This document shows positions 36,037 through 46,469 of a stretch of 64,000 bases of DNA, in pieces (position 1 is the stretch's first letter; each line of letters begins with the position of its first letter). The notes below the pieces were generated by a model that saw nothing but the letters and a program-made list of their open reading frames with translations, did not search any database and had not been told where the DNA came from. This DNA comes from Chalara sp. BL73. Taxonomy: Eukaryota; Ascomycota; Leotiomycetes; Helotiales. The position numbers and the translations under genes are program-made. The DNA is taken from NCBI GenBank assembly GCA_918026815.1, contig CAKJVC010000148.1:1-64000 (forward strand), in the 5' to 3' direction.

Positions 36037-36900
36037 CTACATGACAGCACACTTCGAGTCGTCCTTTCCACCGTTCGACTTCACGCTAAGTGCTACTCGT
36101 GCTGCCTCTGTGAACGCCTCATTGACTCCTCTATTCCGCATCGCCGAGCACTCCAGGTATCGCAATGCATTGATCCTCCTGGCGACCTCGAGACCCTTAT
36201 CATAATCAATCATGTCCTTTTTCTCCTTGCGCGCACCCTCTGCACCTTCCGCCTCGCCGTCCTCGCCTTGTTCGCGGAGATCGCATTTCAGAGCAACGAG
36301 CACAAGCTTGACGCCTTGGCAGTTTTCGGCGATCTCGCCAACCCATTTGGATTCGACGTTCTCAAGAGAGTCTTTGGAGTCGACGCTGAAGCAGAGCATG
36401 ATGCAGTGGGTGTCGTCGTAGGAGAGGGAGCGCAAGCGGTCGAATTCTTCTTGGCCAGCTGTGTCCCAGAGGGAGAGCTCGATGTGTACATTGTCGACGA
36501 AGATATCTGCACGCCATCAGTAATGCCGCAGAAGGGGCGATCAAGAGCTTCTTACCATGGACGTAGTTCTCGAAGACAGTTGGCTCGTAAACCGTGGGGA
36601 AGTAGCTGTGACGTTTGTCAGTATCTGCTAGCACACCAACTGCGATGGTTTGGAACCGCCAATGGCGAAGCTCACCCTCTTGTAAATACATTTAGCAGCG
36701 ACGTCTTTCCACATGCACCGTCTCCTCTGCTAAATATCAGCGAATTGCTCGATTGATTACCAGGCGCGTGCCGGGCTAAGGGAACACGCATGCTGTGTTG
36801 CTCCTGCGCATGGCATTGTGCTCCCAGCTCGCGCAGCAGATACGTACAATAACACTAGTTTCCTCTGCGTAGTTTTGTTTCCTCCTAGACCGCACGGCAT
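36037..36900 (-). CDS. RHO3: Rho-family GTPase Rho3
   Basis: A membrane-anchored small GTPase that controls polarised exocytosis and actin organisation in fungi. Four exons: 36900-36848, 36726-36676, 36605-36556, 36506-36037; 207 aa. The first three exons are only 50-53 nt; introns are GT-AG (121, 70 and 49 nt). Motifs: P-loop GDGACGKTS, effector loop YFPTVYEPTVFENYVHD, switch II WDTAGQEEFDRLRSLSY, the guanine-specificity region ALKCD, and a C-terminal CAVM CAAX box for prenylation. An Asp/Glu/Lys-rich insert (EQGEDGEAEGAEGARKEKKD) lies in the Rho insert region. The overall match is to the Rho3 group rather than Rho1 or Cdc42. No lesion is seen. Confidence 0.95.
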
Positions 36901-37971
36901 CTTGTCTAACAGTGGTGTGCAATAAGTATGTCTAGTTCCCCTATTCGGATGCGATGAAGCTGTAGTCTTGGTATGGGTACGGTAAGTTCGCAGGTTGTCT
37001 AGCAGCGAATGCTGCGATGTAACGTAATGAGAGATCGGTTCTTAACTATGCGCGTGTATCGTGTGGTGACGAAAACCTTCGTCAGGATGAGGCTTTGGGG
37101 GATCCAAGATTTGGGGACTGCGGATTTGAGTTAGGATGCGGAATAGCCAAGGCTGGCCCAGAGATTTGCCTTTGAACTTTTCCAATTCCAGACCCTTGCC
37201 ACCAACCTTCTCCCTCTGATTCACCTTCACTTTTCTGGGGTAAATGGAGGAGGCTACTTAATCATGAATTATTGTTCGATTCGTAAGCTATTATTCAATT
37301 ACGCACCAGTCTAAAGTTTAAATCAGTTGTCCTTTAGTACCCTGAGACGTGCTGTTATTTATACGCTGCGGCAAAATGCGATCTCACATAAACTTACAAC
37401 TCCGAGCGAGAGCGGTTATGCAAGCCTTTTATTGACGTGGCGCAGGCCGCAGAGATCTACACATGGGAGATGAATTCGTGTTAGGCTGTGGCTGATGCAC
37501 TGAAGGAGGATGATTGGTTGTATGACATGTATGATGTCGACTCTGGACTTGTCAGCTGGGTTTTGCCAGCTGTACGCACAATGCGATCTACCACAGACGG
37601 ACAACTCAACGAACAACATACTTGATGATTGGTTGCCGCATCTTCTCAGCCTCTTGACAAGACATTAGTTTCGATCCTTAACCTCCGAGACAATGAGAAC
37701 TTGAGGCCGCCAGCAACACATGTGCGGAGGCAGCAATGCAGAGAACCGAATATGATTTGTTAATAAGAAGACATGGACACACTTTCCAAAACTTGTTAGT
37801 CAACTAGAAGCAAACAGATAATTTATGCATGGACGAACAATCCAGCGACAACAAACACTCGTATCCTACTCAGGACCAATAACAAAAGCGCACATCCCCA
37901 GCTGATATACTGTTCTTTACTTTGCCAAGAAAGGATGGCCCACTATGCCCGTGGTCAGTCCCCGCGATCCT
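36901..37971. other. Intergenic
   Basis: About 1.1 kb upstream of RHO3. It is moderately A+T-rich, with no supported gene, and contains the RHO3 promoter. The SDR pseudogene ends at its distal side. Confidence 0.5.
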
Positions 37972-38763
37972 TTAAGACATAGCCTCAAGCCCAGGCATAT
38001 CCCAATTGCACCAGATCACCTTTCCATAGTAAAATCGGGCTTCGGGACTAGCGACCCAGACTACAAAAGAAGCTGGTAGCTTGACTTTGAATCCGTCAGC
38101 AAATCCTGGCTCTCATTAACATGAGTTCACTTACTGTCATCTTTGGGGAGCACTGTTCCAGAAGGGACTGTCTTTGCATCCACCGCTGTCTCTACGACTC
38201 CAGGATGCGCGCTCACGAAATGGCGAGTGGTATGTTCTCTCTGGAGATATTCAAACAGCTTCGTAGAAGCAATCTTGGAGGTTGCATATGAAGAATTCCC
38301 AGGTACATATGGCAGAGTTTCGATAACACTTGTGAAATTGATCCCTCCTGCATCCTCAGCCAGGATAGCTAGTGCTGTCTTTGCGACTATGAAAGTCCAT
38401 TTAATGTTGATTTCATGCCCATTGTCAACGAAGATATCCGCAACACTCTGGATGTCTGGGAGGTACCCAGCGTTAGATATCAGGAAATCCACTAGTTCGA
38501 GTGTCAATTTGATATTCTGGAAAGCTGATGTGACGGATGCTTCATTCGAAACATCGGCCGTTTAGACTGACATAGTAGTTTTTGGATATATGGTCTCAAT
38601 TGATTTCATGGCGTCGACAGGCTTTTTCTCTGTATGGCCAAATGGCGACCTTGGAGGCGCCTGCTTTGGCAAATGCTCAAGCCATGGCAAAGCCTAATCC
38701 AGTTCCAGCGCCCGTGATGGCAATAGTCTTGCCTTTGACCCAGAGCTGGAAGAACAGGGACAT
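37972..38763 (-). pseudogene. Short-chain dehydrogenase/reductase (SDR) pseudogene
   Basis: A classical NAD(P)-dependent SDR by homology. The start at ATG 38763 gives the cofactor-binding region TIAITGAGTGLGFAMA. An in-frame TGA follows directly; the frame changes near 38640; and another stop (TAA) occurs just before a TADVSNEASV-like segment near 38570. Downstream the NAG motif (FLISNAGYLPD) and the active-site YxxxK (SSYATSKIAS) are preserved, then HPGVVETA. A short intron near 38130-38110 leads to a conserved C-terminal exon (ADGFKVKLPASFVVWVASPE) ending at 37972. At least two nonsense codons and one frameshift make a functional product unlikely. The preserved active site suggests recent loss. 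Confidence 0.85.
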
Positions 38764-39794
38764 CGCTTGCCGTCAAGCTGCCTTATATTGATCAGTCACG
38801 GTTACTACAACAAAAACTTAATGGTAACTCGCTTGATCTCTAATAGTCTCTATATCATCTAATGGATCTATTGCACCTGCACCTATTTTGAAACTGATTT
38901 GGTACGTAGAGGAGATTCCACCAACGTTTCATATTTCAGAATCAGCATCGTGTTAGCCAAAGCCACCTGAACCTCATCGTCTCCATGCTTTACCATCTCT
39001 TCAATACTCATTCATCCCAACCCTCAATTATTTCTATCTACTAGAGATCTCCTCAAATTCCTTAGCCAGATTCATTGCATCATTAATAGCATGGTTAATT
39101 CATTGACCTCTCAGAGGTGTCATCGAGGTCCCTGCCTTTTGTCATCAAAGCTAAAAGTGCAATAGGCGCGCCGCAAGTAAGTCAGCGATTTAATAGCAAC
39201 TCATAAATTCCTCATCTAACCTGCGTTTTGACAATTTTATCTTATATGCAAGTCATGAGCAGGAGATGACTGCATAACGATGTAATTCCCTGCTAGGCTG
39301 AGCTTCACGTGGCCCGGTATATTCTTTCCTGAAACAATATAGAGCCTTTAAAAAAGTACGTTTCATGAATGCTTACAATTTAAGGCCTTGTTTCACTGTA
39401 GTGTGTAGTGTTTATGTCAAGGAGTCAAGGTACAAACAGATATTCACCTAGGTCATAGAACTTGCTATCGAAAAAGACCTTTGTCAAGTCTGTTACGGCT
39501 GCAATTGTATGGATACAAGTGGACCGAATCATTATGCCAGAGTCTGCCTCCGATTAGAATGTGAATGCCATTGACACTTCTCACAGCCGTATATAACAGA
39601 CTACTGCAACGTAATATAAGCCATTCTCAATGAAAACTTTTATGTACGGTAGGAATGCGCCAGATGCGACCCATTTTTGAAACTGGCATCTTTCAAAAGG
39701 CCGCCCCAAAAACATTGGGTATCATTTCTCTAATACAAATCTAGCCTCCCAAACTAAAATAGCTTGATGCCTTTTCATTCCTATTTATGTGGAT
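38764..39794. other. Intergenic, A+T-rich
   Basis: About 1 kb with no supported coding region, between the SDR relic and the 3' end of the 7-TM gene. Confidence 0.5.
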
Positions 39795-41298
39795 TCAGAC
39801 ATTGACCCAACTCTCTTGCCTTCCCTTGTGGGCAGAGTTGGCTGCTTCAATCTCCACTACCAATTCAGTCTGTTTTCGTATCTTCCCCATCGGGTTCAGC
39901 TCATATGAGTCTTTGTCGTCCGAAACAATAGCCTTCTGGCTATCGGCATCTGTCTCCATGTCGATTCCGCTGCCATTATGAATGTAACCATGCTTATTAA
40001 ACCGATTCCCAGAAACAACGACGGTATTACCAGAGGTAGCGCCGGTCTTCTTGCCCGACCTCTCACCATAACTGTTAATCTTCGAGCGCCAACCAAGCTT
40101 GAAGGAAATCTGTCGAAGGATGGGTTGCAGCGCTGGGAAGCATCCACACCAAAGACCAACGTGTACTTCGAGATCTGTCCAGAGACCGATGGTTGACATT
40201 TTATAGGGCCTGCGCAATACATCAGTCGAACAATTTGAGATGAACCACAGCAGGGGCCACTCACGAATCAACCGCAAAGTCCATAGTTTTCATAAAGTAT
40301 AGACGCACGATGCCTGTTACGATGGCGAATATACCGACACAGAAGACTAGGAAGACTTGGAGCATCTTCCAAGAAAATATGGTGTTCTTATAGATTACCC
40401 AGATCGGAAGCGCCATTAATGCTACGTCAATGATGATACCGATAATTGCATGGGCATTCATCATCAACTCGTTAGATTCTGTGGAAACGCAATTTAGGCC
40501 CGGAGTGAAAGGCGGCAGCCATAAGTCCCTATTAAGGTTATTGTCTCAGTATGTCGATGCGATGCATCACACGCTTAATGGATACGACTGGTACCTACTT
40601 CACAGGCTTACACTGAAAAAGTTTATAGAAGAAGCAAACAATTGTCTGTACACTTATAATTCCTGCAACAATGTATACGAGGATGACATATGTCTCTAAG
40701 AAACTGTTAGCAATCTTTCACTTGAGGTACAGAGGGAACATACTGTCTTTGCTCAGGCGAGGTAGAAATGCCGCGATTGCCAAACGCACCACGCCCGCTG
40801 TCCAGAAGTAAAAGAGACTCTGAGTTACAATAGACTGGATCACGCATATCAGTTTATCCTATCACTATATCAATGTAAAATAACCCACCTGGAAGAACTT
40901 GAGTAACAGATTTTCGGGAATCAGTTCTAGATGAGCACCAGAACCCCAATCTGCAGCTAAACTCTCTATTCATCAGCTACCACACTTCGAAATCGCCATC
41001 CGTGCGAGGATGAGTCACCTTTGATATCCAGAGCCGATATTGTCACACAAGATAGCTAGCAGCCGTGGTTAGACGCAACACTTGAAGATGGCAGGCGATC
41101 ACCTACATACGCGATAAACGCAATTGCATCGTCCAGTCCAGGACTCTTCGTCACCATGAACCTAACGTACAGTCGAAGCCCAATGAAGACGGTCGAGATG
41201 GCAATGAGGGCGGCATTGAGAGATCTCTGGGTCTCTCCTTTGTAATCGGAAGTCTCATAGAACTTCGTGCCTTCAGGCCATACTATTCCGGATGCCAT
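39795..41298 (-). CDS. Fungal rhodopsin-family (PTH11/SAT4-like) 7-TM integral membrane protein
   Basis: Seven exons: 41298-41107, 41055-41019, 40965-40889, 40834-40744, 40695-40599, 40528-40265, 40209-39795; all introns GT-AG, 390 aa in frame. Start MASGIVWPEG. Membrane segments include LNAALIAISTVFIGLRLYVR, SIVTQSLFYFWTAGVVRLAI, ETYVILVYIVAGIISVQTIV, IIGIIIDVALMALPIWVIY and MLQVFLVFCVGIFAIVTGIV. The FYKLFQCKPV motif, the Asp in IIIDVALMALPIW, and STIGLWTDLEVHVGLWCGC are hallmarks of this fungal family. The cytosolic tail is basic then acidic. Some relatives are candidate non-canonical GPCRs such as Pth11; ligand and role here are unknown. The 37-nt second exon is unusually small. Confidence 0.9.
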
Positions 41299-44068
41299 TG
41301 CGAGCAGGGAGCTAGAAATCGACTGACAACGTTCCGGGGAAGAAAGATATGCTACCGAGTGAAGATCAACGAAAACTAGGGAAAAACTGGGTACAAAATT
41401 ATATATGTGTTGGTCAATTTCGGAACGCCCCAAGTCTTCGATCGGCCGGATGCTTCCAGAAAGACGCTCAGCCCTTGCCACCGTTTGTTACAGACTCAGG
41501 TTGTCTCTGATCCTTCTTTAACATGTTCGTGTTATGGAACATGGTTCAAGTCAGGTTCTGAACCTCTTGAGGAATTCGCTAGGTCGTAGTCCCTGCAAGC
41601 TATCGAAGCCAAAGTCAAAGAGCAAGAAGCTTGTCCAGGTTAGAGATTAGAGCTTGCACATGTCAATGTGACGTCTATACCTGCTTCTACAGAGGTAGTA
41701 GGATCCCTATCATTCCCCGGAAACGAACTCTTGCTTTCGGTCCATACGACAGGCTCATGACGAATTCCATTTTCGTCTCTCGGGGTCGGATAAGGTTCCC
41801 CAGTCGAGCCAGTCGAGCCTGAGGCTTGGTGGCGCATTCAGCCCGCATTTCAAGACCCTCAAATTACCCCATACTCTATGCAAGTTGCTACCAACACAAT
41901 CCTCGTACGATTCTTCAACGAAGGAGCTAATATAGCTTTACCCCAATCAGAGTGCTGGAAGTTTTGCGTGTGCTTTTTTTTTTTCTTTGTCCTGCCTTTG
42001 GCAAAAACATCTGACGATTCGGATGCGTTCACGCAAATGGAGCCTACTGCCGGATTGGCAATACATTGGATGATGTCGTGCTGCTACTTACGAGAGCCCT
42101 TGCTGTGATTTGCTCTCGCGCCAATTTGAGTTTGCAAGCATTCCACGCTTTGATCTATGTCCTCGGTTGACCTTCCCTCTAATTTGCTACCACTTGAATT
42201 TGAGTTTACCAGCATGTCGCAATCTGATCTGTTCGTCTGTTCAAATCTCAGCTTTGTTTGGTATGGCTTGACTGTAATTTGGGTTTGCAAGCCTACCACG
42301 ATCTGCTTTATCCGTGGTGATCCCCCATCATACTATGGTACAGGAGTTTGCCTCGACTCCAATTAGGGTTTGCAAGCATAATACAAACCGGTTGAGTATC
42401 AATCGGAGGTTAGGATTCTTCTGCTTTTAGATCTTGAGAGAGTTTGAACTATTAGTCGGATGTCTGTTCCATCCGCATTTAGGTCTTTACTTAGTTTACA
42501 TACTAGTCGTGCGGCTAAGGCGGCTACATCAACCACAGCAAGAATATAAAATCGATTTATTCCCGCGGAATAATCGAACATCATCAAACATAGTATGATA
42601 CGTGAAGATGAAGGCGTTCAGCCTTTCTCCTGGCGGGCATTAGGAATCCAGAATCCGCCCCGCTTGGTCCTCTTTTTGGGGTTATCGGCTGGGAAAACCG
42701 CCTATGGCAGGGTCCCCAACATCCCTTGCATTCTTCGCGAGCGGTTGTTCGAGGATGTTAGCGACGGACTGTGGACTGCTTAGTACAAAGATAATCAGCA
42801 ACCACAACTGCATCCTTTCCGGATATCGTTATTGGGAATCCCGATAGCCGGGATCAGTACTAACCAGATACGGCATAACGACCAACTGCACAAAAATGAG
42901 AGGATAGCTAGCATGATCAGAAAAGGGGCGTTCGAACTTCCAAACTCCAGCAACAATTCCTTTACCCACCCAGTTTTCGGCCAAACCCTATAAGTTTCCA
43001 CGATAACTGATTGTGCCAGGCAAAACATCCTAATGGTTACCTATAATTGTTACTACCTGCTTTGCCATCACGACGACTGTTTATTGCAAAACAACATGAT
43101 AAACAGTTATTATCACTGGCGATTCAGTTGACATGCAGGGCTGACCTGCCTACTCCACAGGGACTTAAAGTGGCGTTCAAGGGTCAACGTAATAACCAAC
43201 AGCAACCCCCTACAAGTCGATGGCTTTCTGAAATCTGACAGATATCGGCGAAAGAACATGAAAGATTCTTTCGCCAAGGTCTTTTACCATTAGACTGAAT
43301 AAACCATGCATTCACGGTTCCCCGACATGAAGCTCTCGAAGCCACCAATCGTAAGCATCGGCAGTGAAACGACTTCATGCTAGCCTCAGGCATAGAGGCT
43401 CTGGACAGCCTTGAGCTTACATGATAAAGATCCTTCAATAATGGGACGGACCTTTGATGGTTGCCGAGGATGATGTTTTTACAAGTGCATGCAATCCTGG
43501 AGTGCTGAGAAGACTCGAACGAGCCTTCCAGGCCCTTCCCGTAAAGGCTGCATCGTACCATGGGGTTGGGTTGAAACGCAACGGGATATTGATCAGTTTT
43601 CATCTGCCGTATCGCATAGTATGCAGGCTTATTATAGGCTGTATATCTTCGCCGACCCTTTAAAGGAATTGTCAGACCCGCCTGTGGCGCTACCTTACAT
43701 GGAGCTCAAAGTATTGAATAGACAGAAAAAAAAATGTTCCCCCTCCAATTCAATCCATTTAATTGGACGACTCCAAGGCTGCAACTAGTCCTAACTATTG
43801 ATTTAGCATTGATGGCTGACAAAGTGTTCTTCCATTTGAAGCAGTTGTACGAAATGGCAAGCGGTGTATTGCATATCACCTAATTAGAATATTGCTCCAC
43901 CATCCCCTGACCTGTCATTTTCCTTTGCATGTAAGTCCTTCCGTGCATTCGGTAGTCGTATATGAAGAGCTCACGTCTTCAACATCATCTTTCCACGTGG
44001 CAGCCACCCTTCAAATATCCAAGGCGGAAAATTTTCAAACAGTTCTGCCAGTCATATTTGATCTCAAG
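41299..44068. other. Gene-poor region (2.8 kb)
   Basis: No supported gene between the divergent 7-TM gene and the tyrosinase. It carries four degenerate copies of a roughly 15-bp motif at 42123-42382 (listed separately). Frames near 43184-43790 on both strands are mutually overlapping and have no recognised domain; they could be remnants of a decayed gene. Confidence 0.5.
42123..42382 (+). repeat. Four spaced copies of an AATTTGRGTTTGCAAGC-like motif
   Basis: Imperfect direct copies start at 42123, 42197, 42276 and 42361, spaced 74, 79 and 85 bp. The core AATTTGAGTTTGCAAGC varies by a few bases and is followed in three copies by ATTCC- or CTACC-type sequence. This is either an old decayed tandem repeat or a cluster of binding sites. 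Confidence 0.6.
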
Positions 44069-45559
44069 ATGCGTCTCTCTTCCTTCCTTACCACGGCACT
44101 CTTGGTGCTCACACAAGCTGTTTCTGCGAATCCTATTGCACAGACAGCGGATGTTGAGTCCACTTCAGATGAAATTTCTACCTCCTCAGATGTGGCGTCC
44201 ACCTCCTCACGCCTCCTGGTCCGCAAAGAATGGTGAACACCTTGTTACTCCATAACAGTGTTTTTGAAGTTAAACACTAAATATCATAGGAGATCCCTTT
44301 CGAAAGCAGAGCGTCTTGCATACATCAAGGCGGTCAAGTGTCTGCAAGGAAAGCCATCCCAGACTTCGGCTGTCTACCTAGGTGCTAAGAGCCGATATGA
44401 TGACTATTTGGGTCTCCACATTGGTCTTGCTGGTAACATTCATTTTAATGCACGTAAAACTGATGTATGTCACTATCATATCTAACACAGGCGTTAGGGA
44501 CCTTTCCTTCCATGGCACCGAAAGCTTCTAGTGATCTTTGAACAAGATCTCAGAAATACTTGTGGATACACAGGAGCTCTGCCGTAAGATATTTATCCCT
44601 TTTTCTTTCTTGACTTATACTGATTCTGCTCAGATACTGGAATTGGTCAAAAGATGTTAGCACTGAGGAATCTTTTGCGAAGTCACCAGTGTTCGATAAT
44701 ACCTACGGATTTGGAAGTATGAGCTCGGGTCTAATTCTCAACCTGTGTTGACCATGCTAACAATAAGCTCAGGTCAAGGTGCATACATCGAAGATATCAG
44801 CAACTTCACCATAACCTCTGCGCTTCTCATTCCAGGGAGATCTGGCGGAGGCAAGTCATCTACCTTCATGGCTATTTTCCCTTCGATTTGAACTAACAAT
44901 GACTAGGATGCGTGACCACTGGCCCCTTTGCCAACTTCCAAATTTCAATGGGCCCTGGAGACAGTTTTGCCTACACTCCTCACTGCTTGCGCCGTGACCT
45001 CTCTGGTCAGCTCGCAAAGCTGAAGCTAAGTTCAACGTTTATCTCTTGGACATTGAACGCGCTAGACTTCTTCGAATTTGACAGACGTGTTCAAGCTCAC
45101 AACCTCACTCTTGCTGGCGTTGGTGTACATGGCGGTGGCCACTTTGGTGTCGGCGGCATGATTGGCGAGGTATTTTTTCCATGGCCACATTTCCATATTT
45201 CTGTTTACTTATTGCTGCTTTAGATGTCCGACGTGTGGTCCTCTCCAGGAGACCCACTCTTCTGGCTTCACCATGGTATGCTCGACTACATGTGGAACAA
45301 ATGGCAGAGAGCCTGTAAGTCTTTTTGTCCTTCATCCATCTCCTCAGCGCTTTCTGACCTTTTCCAAGCATGGGCTACCCGCAAGTCGGAGATAGCAGGA
45401 CCTGACACTATGTGGGCTTACCCATACAACTTCTTTGGCGACATTCCTTACACGAATGTCACTCTTGACTACGAGCTTGCCTTTGGCCTTATCGGTCCGA
45501 ATACTAAGATCGGTGCAGTCATGGATATCCAGAATCAACTTGGGTATACTTATGCCTGA
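44069..45559 (+). CDS. Tyrosinase (type-3 copper monooxygenase), secreted
   Basis: Oxidises phenols to o-quinones, for melanin or secondary metabolism. Proposed exons: 44069-44232, 44290-44449, 44498-44583, 44634-44716, 44773-44850, 44907-45169, 45224-45314, 45369-45559; 371 aa. A signal peptide (MRLSSFLTTALLVLTQAVSA) is followed by a Ser/Thr-rich propeptide. CuA ligands: GLHIGL, NIHF and FLPWHRK. CuB ligands: HGGGHFGVGG and DPLFWLHHGMLDYMW. All six His are present. Intron 5 (44851-44906) has a GC donor, GGAG|GCAAGT, demanded by frame. Intron 2 is doubtful: frame requires AAT|GCACGT (second GC donor), a 33-nt GT intron, or a real frameshift. It is otherwise intact. Confidence 0.85.
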
Positions 45560-46469
45560 GTTGGCATTCCAGGCTTCATGTAGCTCTGGGGATGGTAGCT
45601 CGTACCTACAGAGGTGACCAATTATAATATATAATGCCAACAAGACATCTAATTATCGAAAGCGCGTATGTGGCAACTGTCCTGAACCTCCCAGTGCTTG
45701 ATTCGCTAAGGTTTACGGTGCGGTTCTGCGCTGTTCATTCTTGTTTTCTGCCCCGATCTTTGATTCTTTGTGATAAATGATTGTTTAAAGTTTCAGACAC
45801 CAATACATCTTCTTCCATCTCGGCAAGTGTCGCGGGGTTTTGGGGGACTATGTCCCTCAGTCATTGCAATCAGTGTTCATGAGTCTCACCTACTCATAAA
45901 GTCATGCAGTTACGGGATTCACGTGCCGAGAGAGCATTTCCAGCCTGTTGTGTATTCTGGGCAATGAAGCAGCCTCAGCTCCATAGGTCAATTAAAATTC
46001 CGAACCTTATTACACACTGAATATTATATATGCTGTTTAAACCCAGCTGAAGTCGAAAGCAGCAGAGAGCACGTGATTAATTGTAATCAGATAAATATTC
46101 AGCGACCCAATAGGGAAGGTCAATATGCAACCCACGACCGAATCACAAAATTTTACCTCCCTCTTCAGGCAATTTCTCCTGGTAGAGCCTTATCGATTGC
46201 TCGCAACGGTAGTTTACTTGGTGGCGGATGCAAAGATGGGGGAAAAGCTTTTGTTGTTCCTGGATCCCAACTCCCTTTCTCGGCGCTGGTTCACGGCGTT
46301 TAATGCTTGTTTATAGGATAGCTTTGCAATGAAGCTTTCTGTATGATCTACATGCGTCTCTGGATGCTTCCCCTAGTGTTAGTTCACCTTGAGTCTGAAG
46401 TATGAATATGAAAGCATCCCCTCCATCTACAAGCCCAAACCCTCCACCTTTTCTGCCGCCCTCGTCACC
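45560..46469. other. Intergenic
   Basis: A 0.9-kb spacer between tyrosinase and the S28 peptidase, both on the plus strand. No gene is recognised. Confidence 0.5.

Noticed and set aside
35803..36756. 317-codon open frame on the plus strand
   Set aside because: It lies antisense to RHO3 and reads through RHO3 introns. RHO3 has all GTPase motifs and exact splice joins, so this frame is a shadow.
43184..43788. Overlapping frames on both strands (139 and 99 codons)
   Set aside because: They contradict each other and neither shows a domain or splice partners. Possibly a decayed gene, but not supportable.
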